Assembly: GCF_000718775.1 (NCBI RefSeq)
Contig: NZ_JOCB01000050.1
Span: 1-52,589, forward strand
Source of the DNA: Streptomyces sp. NRRL S-31
Lineage (GTDB): Bacteria > Actinomycetota > Actinomycetes > Streptomycetales > Streptomycetaceae
Length of the DNA: 52,589 bases
Reading direction: 5' to 3'
The notes below the pieces were generated by a model. That model had not been told where the DNA came from and did no database searches. It saw only the letters and a program-made list of their open reading frames with translations. Shown in pieces: positions 24,908 through 33,623 of the stretch. Positions within the stretch are counted from its first letter, which is position 1. Each line of letters begins with the position of its first letter. Position numbers and translations under genes: made by a program.

Positions 24908-24963
24908 CCGGCCACCCCCGGGGACACCGGCAGTACGGCCGGCCGTTCGGAACGTTCCGTCAT
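24904..24963 (-). CDS. 19-codon bridging ORF between sigma and anti-sigma genes
   Basis: ATG (24963-24961) overlaps the sigma-factor stop in ATGA. The ORF reads MTERSERPAVLPVSPGVAG, and its TGA (24906-24904) overlaps the anti-sigma ATG, again as ATGA. Ribosomes finishing sigma could therefore restart here and hand over to the anti-sigma gene with no gap. The peptide itself has no recognisable motif, so its role is probably coupling only. Confidence 0.5.
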   Translation of the reverse strand: MTERSERPAVLPVSPGVAG

Positions 24964-25502
24964 GCCAGTGCCTCCCGCAGTTGCTTCCGGGCCCGCATCG
25001 CCCGTGTCTTGACCGTGCCCGGCGGAATCCCGAGCAGGACGGCCGCCTCCCGGGTGGTCAGCCCGTCGACGACCGTCGCCTGGAGCACCGCCCGCAGCTC
25101 CGGGGAGAGCCGGACGAGCGCGCCCGCCAGGTCCCCGTGCTCCACCCCGGCGAGCACCCGGTCCTCGGCGGACACCTCGTCCCGGTGCCGCAGCCGGGCC
25201 AGCATCTGCCGCAGCCGGCCGCGCGCCCCGTCGCCGCGCTGCGCGTCCACGAGCCGGCGGGCGCCGATGCGCCACAGCCAGCCGGCCACCTCGCCCTCGT
25301 CGCGGTAGCGCGCTCCGCCCCGCCAGACGGCGAGGAAGGTCTCCTGGACGACGTCGTCGACGACACCGGCGTCGGCGCAGCGCCCGCGCAGCCGTGCGGT
25401 CAGCCACGGCGCGTAACGCCGGTACAGCTGCTCGAAGGCGTGCCGGTCGCGGTCCGCCGCGATGGCCCGCAGCAGTTCCCCGTCGCTTCTCGTCTCGCTC
25501 AC
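24960..25502 (-). CDS. ECF RNA polymerase sigma factor
   Basis: A 180-residue sigma-70 family factor with only regions 2 and 4. Region 2 (about 20-90) shows FEQLYRRYAPWLTARLRGRC and DDVVQETFLAVWRGGARYRDEGEVAGWLWRIGARRLVD. Region 4 (about 125-178) has LSPELRAVLQATVVDGLTTREAAVLLGIPPGTVKTRAMRARKQL. The GTG at 25502 is the earliest possible start (an in-frame TGA is three codons upstream); GGAGA is close to it. It is the first gene of a leftward operon with a membrane anti-sigma-like protein and an ABC exporter, which it probably activates. No -35/-10 motif for autoregulation was certain. Confidence 0.95.
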   Translation of the reverse strand: MSETRSDGELLRAIAADRDRHAFEQLYRRYAPWLTARLRGRCADAGVVDDVVQETFLAVWRGGARYRDEGEVAGWLWRIGARRLVDAQRGDGARGRLRQMLARLRHRDEVSAEDRVLAGVEHGDLAGALVRLSPELRAVLQATVVDGLTTREAAVLLGIPPGTVKTRAMRARKQLREALA

Positions 25503-25984
25503 GTCTCCTCATCGGAACGGGCCCGCCGATCGGTTCACATCGTCCGCGCGGTCTTCGGCCGGTTTCCGGGCGGCTCCCGCACCACCGGCTTCCGGGCAGC
25601 CCCTGACCCACGAGATCGTCCAGCGCTCGGAACAGGCGCTCCGCCCCGGCCTGCCGGTCCCCGGCCACCGGCGCGCGGCGCGGTCTCGGCACCGTCGCCG
25701 GACGCCCGCGCGCACGCCGGTGCGGTACGTTCACGCCACGGCGGGGAAGACCGACCGGACCGGCGTTTCCCGCCCCCGCGACCCCTTCGGGCCGCCCCCC
25801 GCTATCCCGCACGTCATGTCGCCGTAACCATTGATTCAGCCGGGCTTGCGACGCTCGGCCAATGAAGCCCGCCGTGCCAGAGCCTTCGCCGCCCCCCGAG
25901 GGTCCCGCGGGGAACGGGGCCGTGACGCTCCCGCCCGCACGTTCCGACGCGCCTGTGTCGCCCGTGGCGCGGAAGAATGGGTTC
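25503..25984. other. Divergent intergenic region between the sigma operon and ppk
   Basis: About 480 bases (or 359 if ppk starts at 25862) without a credible gene. It must hold the promoters of both units. Isolated GTTCAC-like hexamers occur (25536 and about 25730), but I do not see the 11-base spacing needed for a PHO box, and no clear -10/-35 pair stands out. Confidence 0.5.
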
Positions 25985-28222
25985 ATGAGTCAGCAAGAGA
26001 CGCAGGCCGACGTCCAGCACCCGCAGCCCTCCGTGGGCTCCATCGCCGCGCACCGCCAGCACGCCGTGGCGGCGACGGTCTCCGATCTCGAACCCGACCT
26101 CGACGCCGACCTCGACGTCTACGAGGAGGCCGCGGGCGGCGGTACCCCGCTGCCGCAGGGCCGCTTCCTCGACCGGGAGCGCAGCTGGCTCGCCTTCAAC
26201 GAGCGGGTCCTGGAGCTGGCCGAGGACCCGGACACGCCCCTGCTGGAACGCGCGAACTTCCTCGCCATCTTCGCCAGCAACCTGGACGAGTTCTTCATGG
26301 TCCGGGTGGCCGGCCTGAAGCGTCGCATCGCCACCGGTGTCGCCACCCGCTCCGCCTCCGGCCTCCAGCCGCGCGAGGTGCTGGAGATGATCTGGGCCCG
26401 CTCCCGCGAGCTGATGGCCCGGCACGCCGCCTGCTACCACGAGGACGTCGCCCCCGCGCTCGCCGAGGAGGGCATCCACCTGGTCCGCTGGTCGGAGCTG
26501 ACCGACAAGGAGCAGGCCCGGCTCTTCACGCTCTTCCGGCACCAGATCTTCCCGGTCCTGACCCCGCTGGCCGTCGACCCCGCGCACCCCTTCCCCTACA
26601 TCTCCGGCCTCTCGCTGAACCTGGCCGTCGTCGTGCGCAACCCGGTCAGCGGCCACAAGCACTTCGCGCGGGTGAAGGTGCCGCCGCTGCTCACCCGCTT
26701 CCTGGAGGCGTCCCCGGGCCGCTACGTCCCCATCGAGGACGTCATCGCCGCCCCCAACCACCTGGAAGAGCTGTTCCCGGGCATGGAGATCCTGGAGCAC
26801 CACGCCTTCCGGATCACCCGCAACGAGGACCTGGAGGTCGAGGAGGACGACGCCGAGAACCTTCTCCAGGCCCTGGAGAAGGAACTCATGCGGCGCCGCT
26901 TCGGCCCGCCGGTCCGCCTGGAGGTCGAGGAGTCCATCGACCGCGAGGTGCTCGACCTGCTGGTCCGCGAGCTGAAGATCTCCGAGGCCGAGGTCTACCC
27001 GCTGCCCGGCCCGCTCGACCTGACCGGCCTGTTCCGCATCCACGGCCTGGACCGGCCGGAGCTGAAGTACCCGAAGTTCGTCGCCGGCACCCACCGCGAC
27101 CTGGCCGAGGTGGAGTCCGCCTCCCCGCCGGACATCTTCGCCGCCCTGCGCGCCCGGGACGTGCTGCTGCACCACCCGTACGACAGCTTCTCCACCTCCG
27201 TGCAGGCGTTCCTGGAGCAGGCGGCGGCCGACCCGGACGTCCTCGCTATCAAGCAGACCCTGTACCGCACCTCCGGCGACTCGCCCATCGTGGACGCGCT
27301 GATAGACGCCGCCGAGTCCGGCAAGCAGGTCCTCGTGCTGGTCGAGATCAAGGCCCGCTTCGACGAGCACGCCAACATCAAGTGGGCGCGCAAGCTGGAG
27401 GAGTCCGGCTGTCACGTCGTCTACGGCCTGGTCGGTCTGAAGACGCACTGCAAGCTGTCCCTGGTGGTCCGCCAGGAGGGCGAGACCCTGCGCCGCTACA
27501 GCCACGTCGGCACCGGCAACTACCACCCGAAGACCGCCCGCCTGTACGAGGACCTCGGCCTGCTCACCGCGGACCCGCAGGTCGGCGCGGACCTCTCCGA
27601 CCTCTTCAACCGGCTGTCCGGCTACTCGCGCCGGGAGACCTACCGCCGGCTGCTGGTGGCCCCCAAGTCGCTCCGCGACGGCCTGGTCTCCCGCATCCAC
27701 AAGGAGGTCCAGCACCACCGCGCGGGCCGCCCGGCCTTCGTCCGCATCAAGGTCAACTCCATGGTGGACGAGGCGGTCATCGACGCCCTGTACCGGGCCT
27801 CCCAGGCGGGCGTGCCGGTCGACGTCTGGGTCCGCGGCATCTGCGCGATACGCCCCGGCGTCACCGGCCTGTCGGAGAACATCCGGGTCCGCTCGATCCT
27901 CGGCCGCTTCCTGGAGCACTCCCGGGTGTTCGCCTTCGGCAACGGCGGCGAACCCGAGGTGTGGATCGGCAGCGCCGACATGATGCACCGCAACCTCGAC
28001 CGCCGGATAGAGGCCCTGGTCCGGGTCGTCGACCCCGGCCACCGCGCAGCCCTCAACCGACTGCTGGACACCGGCATGTCCGACACCACCGCCTCCTGGC
28101 ACCTCGGCCCGGACGGCGAGTGGACGCGACACGCGACCGACACGGACGGCCAACCCCTGCGCAACGTCCAGGAGATGCTCATAGACGCCCGGAGGCGCCG
28201 GCGTGGCACAGCAACACCTTGA
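25985..28222 (+). CDS. ppk: Polyphosphate kinase (PPK1)
   Basis: A 745-residue enzyme that reversibly makes polyphosphate from ATP. The N-terminal domain follows a disordered 60-residue leader and begins [21 protein letters not shown]. It has [12 protein letters not shown], the head domain, and the two PLD-like catalytic domains. The autophosphorylated His is H507 ([21 protein letters not shown]). [20 protein letters not shown] and [16 protein letters not shown] are other conserved blocks. The ATG at 25985 has GGAAG upstream; an in-frame ATG at 25862 would add 41 residues and is the alternative. Its 3' end overlaps the CHAD gene by 20 bases. In S. lividans ppk loss raises antibiotic production and its transcription is PhoP-controlled (literature knowledge). 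Confidence 0.97.
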   Translation: MSQQETQADVQHPQPSVGSIAAHRQHAVAATVSDLEPDLDADLDVYEEAAGGGTPLPQGRFLDRERSWLAFNERVLELAEDPDTPLLERANFLAIFASNLDEFFMVRVAGLKRRIATGVATRSASGLQPREVLEMIWARSRELMARHAACYHEDVAPALAEEGIHLVRWSELTDKEQARLFTLFRHQIFPVLTPLAVDPAHPFPYISGLSLNLAVVVRNPVSGHKHFARVKVPPLLTRFLEASPGRYVPIEDVIAAPNHLEELFPGMEILEHHAFRITRNEDLEVEEDDAENLLQALEKELMRRRFGPPVRLEVEESIDREVLDLLVRELKISEAEVYPLPGPLDLTGLFRIHGLDRPELKYPKFVAGTHRDLAEVESASPPDIFAALRARDVLLHHPYDSFSTSVQAFLEQAAADPDVLAIKQTLYRTSGDSPIVDALIDAAESGKQVLVLVEIKARFDEHANIKWARKLEESGCHVVYGLVGLKTHCKLSLVVRQEGETLRRYSHVGTGNYHPKTARLYEDLGLLTADPQVGADLSDLFNRLSGYSRRETYRRLLVAPKSLRDGLVSRIHKEVQHHRAGRPAFVRIKVNSMVDEAVIDALYRASQAGVPVDVWVRGICAIRPGVTGLSENIRVRSILGRFLEHSRVFAFGNGGEPEVWIGSADMMHRNLDRRIEALVRVVDPGHRAALNRLLDTGMSDTTASWHLGPDGEWTRHATDTDGQPLRNVQEMLIDARRRRRGTATP

Positions 28223-29312
28223 CCCGACGGACCCCACGGCCGGGGCGGTGACCGGCGACGCCCTCGCGCGCTACCTGCGCGCCCAGGCCACGGAGTTCCT
28301 GCGCGCCCTCCGCCTGCACCGGGAGACCGGCGGCACCGCCGGCGCCCCCGCGCGCGGCTACCCGGGCGTGGGGAACGACGGCGCGGAGGAGTCCGTCGAC
28401 GCGGCGCGCGCCCTGCGCCGCTCGGCCCGCCGCATCAGCGGCAGCCTGCACACCTTCCGCCCCCTGCTCGATGCCGGCTGGTCCGAGGAGATGCGCCCCG
28501 AACTGGCCTGGCTCTCCGGCACGCTGGGGCTGGAGCACGCCTACGAGGCCCGTCTGGAGCGGCTGCTGCTGGCGCTGCACCGGCTGTCCGGGGCGACGGC
28601 GGTGTCCGTCCGGACGGTCGACGCCCTGGTCGCCGGCAGGGCGGCGCCCGGCGGCCGGCCGGCCGGCGCGACGGCGACCCGGGAACGCGGCAGCCTCACC
28701 GTGGGCGCGGCCAAGGCGGGCGCCCTGCTCGAACGCCAGCTGACCCTGGCCCGGACCCGGGCCCACTCCACGGCACTCCAGGCGCTCGGCTCGTCCCGCT
28801 TCCACGCCGTCGCCGACAAGGTCGCCCTGCTCGCCAGCGAGGTCCCCCTCACCCCCGCCGCCCCCGCCACCGGCCTCGCCGCGCTCGCCGGCGCGGCCGG
28901 GGAACGCCTCACCGACGCCGTCACCGCGCTCCCCCTGGTCACCGCGGGCCATCCCTACAACGCGGAGGCACTGGTCCACGGCCTGTCCGCGGACCCGTCC
29001 CCGCACCCCCAGGACGGCCCCTGGCACCAGGTCCGCCTGCTGCTGCGCCTGTACCGGTACGCCCGTGAGGTGCTGTACGGCGGCGACGCCCCCCTGGACG
29101 TGCGGCTGCTGACGGCGGGCCAGGCGCTGAACCGGCACCGGGACGCCTCCGAGGCAGCGGCGGCGGCGGCCCAGGCGGCCCGCACCCCGCGCATCACCCC
29201 GGCCACCGCCTACGCGCTCGGCGTGCTCCACGCAGACCAGCGGCACGAGGTGGAGGCGGCCCGGTTCGCCTTCCAGCAGGCGTGGCAGACGCAGACCGTC
29301 GACGCGCCCTGA
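28203..29312 (+). CDS. CHAD-domain protein (polyphosphate-associated)
   Basis: A 369-residue, mostly helical protein. CHAD domains bind inorganic polyphosphate through conserved His and basic residues; here [35 protein letters not shown] and [16 protein letters not shown] form the basic helices. The GTG start at 28203 lies inside the 3' end of ppk (20-base overlap), so translation is coupled. The family usually lies beside polyP enzymes and localises to polyP granules. It likely binds the product of Ppk or modulates it. No catalytic motif is present. The Nudix gene follows after 19 bases. Confidence 0.9.
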   Translation: MAQQHLDPTDPTAGAVTGDALARYLRAQATEFLRALRLHRETGGTAGAPARGYPGVGNDGAEESVDAARALRRSARRISGSLHTFRPLLDAGWSEEMRPELAWLSGTLGLEHAYEARLERLLLALHRLSGATAVSVRTVDALVAGRAAPGGRPAGATATRERGSLTVGAAKAGALLERQLTLARTRAHSTALQALGSSRFHAVADKVALLASEVPLTPAAPATGLAALAGAAGERLTDAVTALPLVTAGHPYNAEALVHGLSADPSPHPQDGPWHQVRLLLRLYRYAREVLYGGDAPLDVRLLTAGQALNRHRDASEAAAAAAQAARTPRITPATAYALGVLHADQRHEVEAARFAFQQAWQTQTVDAP

Positions 29313-29331
29313 ACCCCCGTCAGGAGGCGGT

Positions 29332-29742
29332 GTGAACGACCCCGAGATCCAGGCGGCCGGCTGCGTGCTGTGGCGCCGCTCCCCGGTCACCGGCGAGGTG
29401 GAGCTGTGTCTGGTCCACCGGCCGAAGTACGACGACTGGTCCCACCCGAAAGGCAAGCTGAAGCGGGGCGAGGACCCGGTCGCCGGCGCCCTGCGCGAGG
29501 TCGCCGAGGAGACCGGGTACGCCGCCGAGCCCGGCGACGAACTGCCGGCCGTGCGCTACTACGCGGGCGGGCGGCCGAAGCGGGTGCGCTACTGGGCCGC
29601 ACAGGCGGTTTCCGGCCACTTCACGCCCAACTCCGAGGTCGACCGCATCCTGTGGCTCTCCCCCGCCGCCGCCCGGGCCCGGCTCACCCAGCACCTCGAC
29701 CGCGACCTGGTGGACGCGCTCGGCCTGCCGACGCGCCCTTAG
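29332..29742 (+). CDS. Nudix hydrolase (MutT-like)
   Basis: A 136-residue hydrolase with a complete Nudix box, G-x5-E-x7-R-E-x2-E-E-x-G (GKLKRGEDPVAGALREVAEETGY). The preceding HRPKYDDWSHPKGKL is the usual strand-loop of the MutT-like group that acts on nucleoside di- or triphosphates or dinucleoside polyphosphates. GTG start at 29332, with GGAGG seven bases upstream. It is third in the ppk-CHAD-Nudix unit, so a link to polyphosphate or diadenosine polyphosphate turnover is likely, as known for such operons. The substrate is not determined. Confidence 0.92.
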   Translation: MNDPEIQAAGCVLWRRSPVTGEVELCLVHRPKYDDWSHPKGKLKRGEDPVAGALREVAEETGYAAEPGDELPAVRYYAGGRPKRVRYWAAQAVSGHFTPNSEVDRILWLSPAAARARLTQHLDRDLVDALGLPTRP

Positions 29743-29749
29743 GGACGGC

Positions 29750-29777
29750 GGGGCCGGGACCTCGTACCCCCGGCCCC
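29750..29777. terminator. Hairpin between convergent Nudix and small Zn-knuckle genes
   Basis: GGGGCCGGG (29750-29758) pairs with CCCGGCCCC (29769-29777), a 9-bp stem with a 10-base loop, directly after the Nudix stop and before the stop of the minus-strand gene. Confidence 0.5.
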
Positions 29778-29788
29778 CCGGGGCCCGT

Positions 29789-29974
29789 TCACCGGCCCGC
29801 CCCGTGGTCCTCCGCGTCCGTGCGCGCCTGGCTTCTGGCCCGGCGGGCGGGGCCGCGCCAGCCGCAGCTGCACCGGGCCACGCAGAAGCGTCCCTGCTCG
29901 GTCGTCGTCGTCAGGTGTTCCCGCCCGGACGGGGCGTGCTCCGGCCCGTCCGCTTGCGCCGAGGTGAATCCCAC
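29789..29974 (-). CDS. Small zinc-knuckle-like conserved protein
   Basis: A 61-residue protein that starts VGFTSAQADGPEHAPSG at a GTG. The distinctive part is GRFCVARCSCGWRGPARRARSQARTDAEDH: a C-x3-C-x-C cluster with a following His that could bind zinc, then a basic helix. I recall very similar short proteins (CxCGWRGPARRARSxA) in many streptomycetes, all unassigned. The true start could be a few codons away. It is convergent with the Nudix gene and divergent from the lipoprotein gene. Function unknown; nucleic-acid binding is a guess. Confidence 0.6.
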   Translation of the reverse strand: MGFTSAQADGPEHAPSGREHLTTTTEQGRFCVARCSCGWRGPARRARSQARTDAEDHGAGR

Positions 29975-30115
29975 CCGGACAACGTTACCCAGCCCGCGCC
30001 CACCCACCCCCACGGCCGTCGGACCTCCCCCGGCGGCGCGTGACGACGCCCTCGACCCGTCGTTAACCGAGCGACAGAGGGTCCCGTGACGGACACCGGC
30101 TGAGGTGGGCAGGCG

Positions 30116-30976
30116 ATGGATCGGCGGCAGGTCAGGCGCACGGGCGAGGCGGTCGCCGCGGTGGGCATCCTCCTCGGCCTCGGGGCGGGCGCCACGGGCT
30201 GTTCGGGCAGCGGGGCCGCCGCCGAGGACGTCAAGGGCGGGGGCGATCCCGTCGCCACCCTGCGCCGGGCCGCCGACGCGCTGCGCGACGCGGGCAGCTC
30301 CAAGGCGGGCACCTCGATGGAGATGGCCACCGGCGGCACCCGGGTCACCATCCGCGGCAAGGGCGTCTACGACTACCGGCGCCGCCTCGGCCGGCTCACC
30401 GTGATGCTGCCGGCGGACGCCTCCGGCGCCTCCGGGCACCGGCCCATCACCGAACTCCTCGCGCCCGGCGCGCTGTACATGAAGAACCGGGGCGCGGGCG
30501 TGCCCGCCGACAAATGGGTGCGGGTGGACACCGCGACGCTGTCCGACGGCAACCTCGTCACCGGCGGCGCGACCGACCCGTACGCGGCGGCCGAGCTGCT
30601 GCGCGGAACGCGCGAGGCGGTCCTCGCCGGGCGCACCGAGCTGGCCGGCACCCCGGTGCGGCACTACCGCGGCACCGCCGACCTGGGCCGCGCCGCCCGG
30701 TACGCCTCGGCCGGGAACAGGGCGCCCCTGGCCGCGGCGGCGAGAGGGTTCGCCACGGCGGTGGTCCCGTTCGACGTCTATCTGGACGACCAGGGCCGCG
30801 TCCGCAAGCTCCGGCAGCGCTTCAGCTTCGTCAACGGCCGCGAGAAGGCCGCGGTGGCGGTCGCCTCCACCCTGCTGCTCTACGGGTTCGGCACGCCCGT
30901 GGACGTCCGGCTGCCGGCCCCGGCGGACATCTACACGGGCCGGATCGCCGAGGACGAGCCCGCGAGCGGCGGCTGA
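30116..30976 (+). CDS. Putative lipoprotein (LppX/LprG-like)
   Basis: A 286-residue exported protein. The signal is MDRRQVRRTGEAVAAVGILL with a lipobox-like end GAGATGC (Cys about residue 29), so it is probably lipid-anchored. The mature part has a helix (VATLRRAADALRDAGSSKAG) and beta strands (MEMATGGTRVTIRGKGVYDYRRR, LTVMLPAD, ALYMKNRGAG, WVRVDTATL), with FDVYLDDQGRVRKLRQRFSF near the end. The curved antiparallel sheet layout matches the LppX/LprAFG group that carries lipids across the periplasm-like space. The cargo is unknown. The ATG follows AGGTGGG. Confidence 0.75.
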   Translation: MDRRQVRRTGEAVAAVGILLGLGAGATGCSGSGAAAEDVKGGGDPVATLRRAADALRDAGSSKAGTSMEMATGGTRVTIRGKGVYDYRRRLGRLTVMLPADASGASGHRPITELLAPGALYMKNRGAGVPADKWVRVDTATLSDGNLVTGGATDPYAAAELLRGTREAVLAGRTELAGTPVRHYRGTADLGRAARYASAGNRAPLAAAARGFATAVVPFDVYLDDQGRVRKLRQRFSFVNGREKAAVAVASTLLLYGFGTPVDVRLPAPADIYTGRIAEDEPASGG

Positions 30977-31084
30977 ATCCGGCCAGGCACTAGTCCGGGA
31001 CGCCCTCCCGTAAGTAGCCCGTCCGTGCCATGCGCGGTGTGTGGAGCACTGCCTACCCTAGGAAGCGGTGACGGTAGGGGAGAG

Positions 31085-31255
31085 GTGAGGCGGGTGGCTC
31101 CGGTCGGCGGCACGGCGGTTCAGGACGACGTCGCCCTCGCCGAGATCGAGCTGTGCGGAGAGCTGATCATCGCGGCCTCGGCCGCCGAGGACCGGCTCAG
31201 CCTGGAGAGCATCGACGAGGTGCTGCGGGTCGCCGAGGAGCGGAATCCGGACTGA
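31085..31255 (+). CDS. Small conserved hypothetical protein
   Basis: A 56-residue acidic protein. From a GTG at 31085 (AGGGGAGAG just upstream; a GTG at 31094 is the alternative) it reads VRRVAPVGGTAVQDD followed by VALAEIELCGELIIAASAA and ending VLRVAEERNPD. Two amphipathic helices are evident. Similar small helical proteins occur in streptomycetes without known function. It is convergent with csoR. There is no evidence for regulation or a partner. Confidence 0.55.
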   Translation: MRRVAPVGGTAVQDDVALAEIELCGELIIAASAAEDRLSLESIDEVLRVAEERNPD

Positions 31256-31258
31256 GCG

Positions 31259-31285
31259 CGGTGCGCGCGGCCCGTCGGCGCACCG
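31259..31285. terminator. Hairpin between the small ORF and csoR
   Basis: CGGTGCGC (31259-31266) pairs with GCGCACCG (31278-31285), an 8-bp stem with an 11-base loop in the 36-base gap between convergent stops. Confidence 0.4.
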
Positions 31286-31291
31286 GGCGGC

Positions 31292-31600
31292 TCAGGTGCG
31301 CAGCAGACGGCCGATCGCCTTCGTCGCCTCGTCCACCTTCGCGTCGATCTCGTCGCCGCCCTTGACGGCCGCGTCCGCCACGCAGTGCCGCAGGTGCTCC
31401 TCCAGCAGCTGGAGCGCGAAGGACTGGAGGGCCTTGGTGGAGGCCGAGACCTGCGTGAGTATGTCGATGCAGTAGGTGTCCTCGTCCACCATCCGCTGGA
31501 GACCGCGGATCTGCCCCTCGATCCGGCGCAGCCGCTTGAGGTGCTCGTCCTTCTGCTTGTGGTAGCCGTGCGTGGCGCCGGCCTCGGTCGTCGTCGTCAT
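31292..31600 (-). CDS. csoR: CsoR copper-sensing repressor
   Basis: A 102-residue all-alpha repressor of the DUF156/CsoR family. The Cu(I) ligands C44 (DTYCIDIL), H69 and C73 (EEHLRHCVADA) form the C-H-C set of true copper sensors, rather than the RcnR nickel set. The N-terminal helix HKQKDEHLKRLRRIEGQIRG is the DNA-contact face. GGAGG precedes the ATG. In S. lividans, CsoR (SCO4136 equivalent, from memory) represses copA/copZ genes and itself and releases DNA on Cu(I) binding. No copper pump is in the window, so its other targets lie elsewhere. A matching operator lies 54 bases upstream. Confidence 0.93.
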   Translation of the reverse strand: MTTTTEAGATHGYHKQKDEHLKRLRRIEGQIRGLQRMVDEDTYCIDILTQVSASTKALQSFALQLLEEHLRHCVADAAVKGGDEIDAKVDEATKAIGRLLRT

Positions 31601-31653
31601 CGCGGGCCTCCGTCTCGGGACGAGCTGCGGACAAAAGGGACACATGCCGCCAC

Positions 31654-31670
31654 ATACCCCTAGTGGGTAT
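31654..31670 (-). promoter_or_regulatory. CsoR operator upstream of csoR
   Basis: ATACCC-CTAGT-GGGTAT is a perfect 6-bp inverted repeat with a 5-base spacer, matching the TACCCn(n)GGGTA-type box of actinobacterial CsoR sites. It lies 54 bases upstream of the csoR ATG and supports autorepression. Confidence 0.7.
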
Positions 31671-31825
31671 ATGGTAACGAACTTTGCGGGGTAGGGACGG
31701 CTTGGTACGCCCCCGTGCCGACCACTCTGCCTCATGGGCGACACTGGGATGCGGCCCGATAGCCGTGGCCGGATGATGCGCCTAGCATCAGCCTGACCGA
31801 AACCGAAGCACCCCGAGGACCCCAC

Positions 31826-32446
31826 GTGCGCTTTCGTCTGACCCCCAGGGAGACGAGCTTCTACGACATGTTCGCCGCGTCCGCGGACAACATCGTCACC
31901 GGCTCGAAACTCCTGATGGAACTGCTCGGGGCGGACGCGTCTGCCCGGGCCGAGATCGCAGAGCGTATGCGGGCCGCGGAACACGCAGGTGACGACGCCA
32001 CGCACGCGATCTTCCACCAGCTGAACTCCTCGTTCATCACGCCGTTCGACCGGGAGGACATCTACGCCCTCGCCGGTTCCCTGGACGACATCATGGACTT
32101 CATGGAGGAAGCCGTCGACCTGGTCGTCCTCTACAACGTCGAGGAACTGCCCAAGGGCGTCGAGCAGCAGATCGAGGTCCTGGCCCGCGCGGCCGAGCTG
32201 ACGGCCGAGGCCATGCCGAACCTGCGCACCATGGACAACCTCACCGAGTACTGGATCGAGGTCAACCGGCTGGAGAACCAGGCCGACCAGATCCACCGCA
32301 AGCTGCTCGCCCACCTCTTCAACGGCAAGTACGACGCGATCGAGGTGCTGAAGCTCAAGCAGATCGTGGACGTCCTGGAAGAGGCGGCGGACGCGTTCGA
32401 GCACGTGGCGAACACGGTGGAGACCATCGCCGTCAAGGAGTCCTGA
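31826..32446 (+). CDS. DUF47 family PhoU-like accessory of the Pit phosphate transporter
   Basis: A 206-residue helical protein with two PhoU-like repeats. Features include SADNIVTGSKLLMELLG, MRAAEHAGDDATHAIF (an E-x3-D metal-contact motif), TPFDREDIYALAGSLDDIMDFMEEAVDL and NRLENQADQIHRKLLAHLF. DUF47 genes nearly always precede pit genes; members are thought to modulate the transporter. Here the pit ATG is 8 bases after the stop, so they form one operon. The GTG start at 31826 is preceded by GAGGACC. TAGCAT at 31783 could be its -10 box. Confidence 0.92.
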   Translation: MRFRLTPRETSFYDMFAASADNIVTGSKLLMELLGADASARAEIAERMRAAEHAGDDATHAIFHQLNSSFITPFDREDIYALAGSLDDIMDFMEEAVDLVVLYNVEELPKGVEQQIEVLARAAELTAEAMPNLRTMDNLTEYWIEVNRLENQADQIHRKLLAHLFNGKYDAIEVLKLKQIVDVLEEAADAFEHVANTVETIAVKES

Positions 32447-32453
32447 GGCGTCG

Positions 32454-33452
32454 ATGGACACCTTCGCCCTGATAGTGACCGTCGCGGTCGCTCTCTTCTT
32501 CACGTACACGAACGGCTTCCACGACTCGGCGAACGCGATCGCGACGTCGGTGTCGACGCGGGCGCTGACCCCGCGGGCGGCCCTCGCCATGGCCGCGGTG
32601 ATGAACCTGGCCGGTGCCTTCATGGGCTCCGGAGTCGCCAAGACGGTCAGCGAGGGACTGATCGAGACGCCCCAGGGCTCGACGGGGATGGGCATCCTCT
32701 TCGCCGCCCTGATCGGCGCGATCGTCTGGAACCTGGTCACCTGGTACTTCGGCCTGCCGTCCTCCTCCTCGCACGCCCTGTTCGGCGGCATGGTGGGGGC
32801 GGCGCTGGCGGGCGGCACGGACGTGCTGTGGGGCGGCGTTCTCGAGAAGATCGTCATCCCGATGTTCCTGTCCCCGGTCGTCGGCCTGCTCGTCGGCTAT
32901 CTGGTCATGACGGCGATCATGTGGCTGTTCCGGCGGTCCAACCCGCACAAGGCCAAGCGCGGCTTCCGCATAGCGCAGACCGTCTCGGCCGCCGGCATGG
33001 CCCTCGGCCACGGCCTCCAGGACGCCCAGAAGACGATGGGTGTCGTGGTGCTGGCCCTGGTCATCTCCGGCCATGAGACGTTCGGCGACCCGATCCCGGT
33101 CTGGGTGAAGATCGTCTGCGCGGTGATGCTGTCGCTGGGCACGTACGCCGGCGGCTGGCGGATCATGCGCACACTGGGCCGCAAGATCATCGAGCTGGAC
33201 CCGCCGCAGGGGTTCGCCGCGGAGGCGACGGGCGCGTCGATCATGTTCACGACCGCGTTCATCTTCAAGGCCCCGATCTCCACGACCCATGTCATCACCT
33301 CGGCGATCATGGGCGTCGGCGCGACCAAGCGGGTCAACGCCGTCCGCTGGGGCGTGGCCAAGAACATCGTCCTGGGCTGGTTCATCACGATGCCGGCCGC
33401 CGCGCTGGTGGCCGCCCTCGCCTTCGGCGTGGTCAAACTGGTGGCCCTGTAG
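32454..33452 (+). CDS. pitH1: PiT-family inorganic phosphate transporter
   Basis: A 332-residue membrane protein of the low-affinity phosphate:H+ symporter family. About ten helices are evident. The duplicated PiT signatures are FTYTNGFHDSANAIATSVSTRAL near the N-terminus and AMALGHGLQDAQKTMG plus KAPISTTHVITSAIMGVG in the second half. An intracellular loop (RRSNPHKAKRG) separates the halves. It transports phosphate, probably with a divalent metal. In S. coelicolor the equivalent gene is called pitH1. It forms an operon with the DUF47 gene and ends at the hairpin 33508-33538. Confidence 0.93.
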   Translation: MDTFALIVTVAVALFFTYTNGFHDSANAIATSVSTRALTPRAALAMAAVMNLAGAFMGSGVAKTVSEGLIETPQGSTGMGILFAALIGAIVWNLVTWYFGLPSSSSHALFGGMVGAALAGGTDVLWGGVLEKIVIPMFLSPVVGLLVGYLVMTAIMWLFRRSNPHKAKRGFRIAQTVSAAGMALGHGLQDAQKTMGVVVLALVISGHETFGDPIPVWVKIVCAVMLSLGTYAGGWRIMRTLGRKIIELDPPQGFAAEATGASIMFTTAFIFKAPISTTHVITSAIMGVGATKRVNAVRWGVAKNIVLGWFITMPAAALVAALAFGVVKLVAL

Positions 33453-33507
33453 ACAGCGGCGCCTTTCCGCCGGGCATCCGCCGGCCGGCCGGGGCGGCGA
33501 ACGCGGT

Positions 33508-33538
33508 GGGCCCGCCCCCGGAATCCGGGGGCGGGCCC
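33508..33538. terminator. Strong terminator between pit and pstB
   Basis: GGGCCCGCCCCCGG (33508-33521) pairs perfectly with CCGGGGGCGGGCCC (33525-33538), a 14-bp stem with a 3-base loop, followed by TT. It lies between convergent pit and pstB and may serve both. Confidence 0.75.
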
Positions 33539-33623
33539 TTCGCGTCCTCGCGGTGGCACCGCCATGCAGCACCGCGAGGGGTCCGTCGGCGCGCCCCGGC
33601 CCGGCCGGGGGCGGCCGCGTCCG

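Noticed and set aside
25503..25984. PHO box upstream of ppk
   Set aside because: Only single GTTCAC-like units are visible and the 11-base repeat spacing is missing, although ppk is PhoP-controlled in S. lividans according to the literature.
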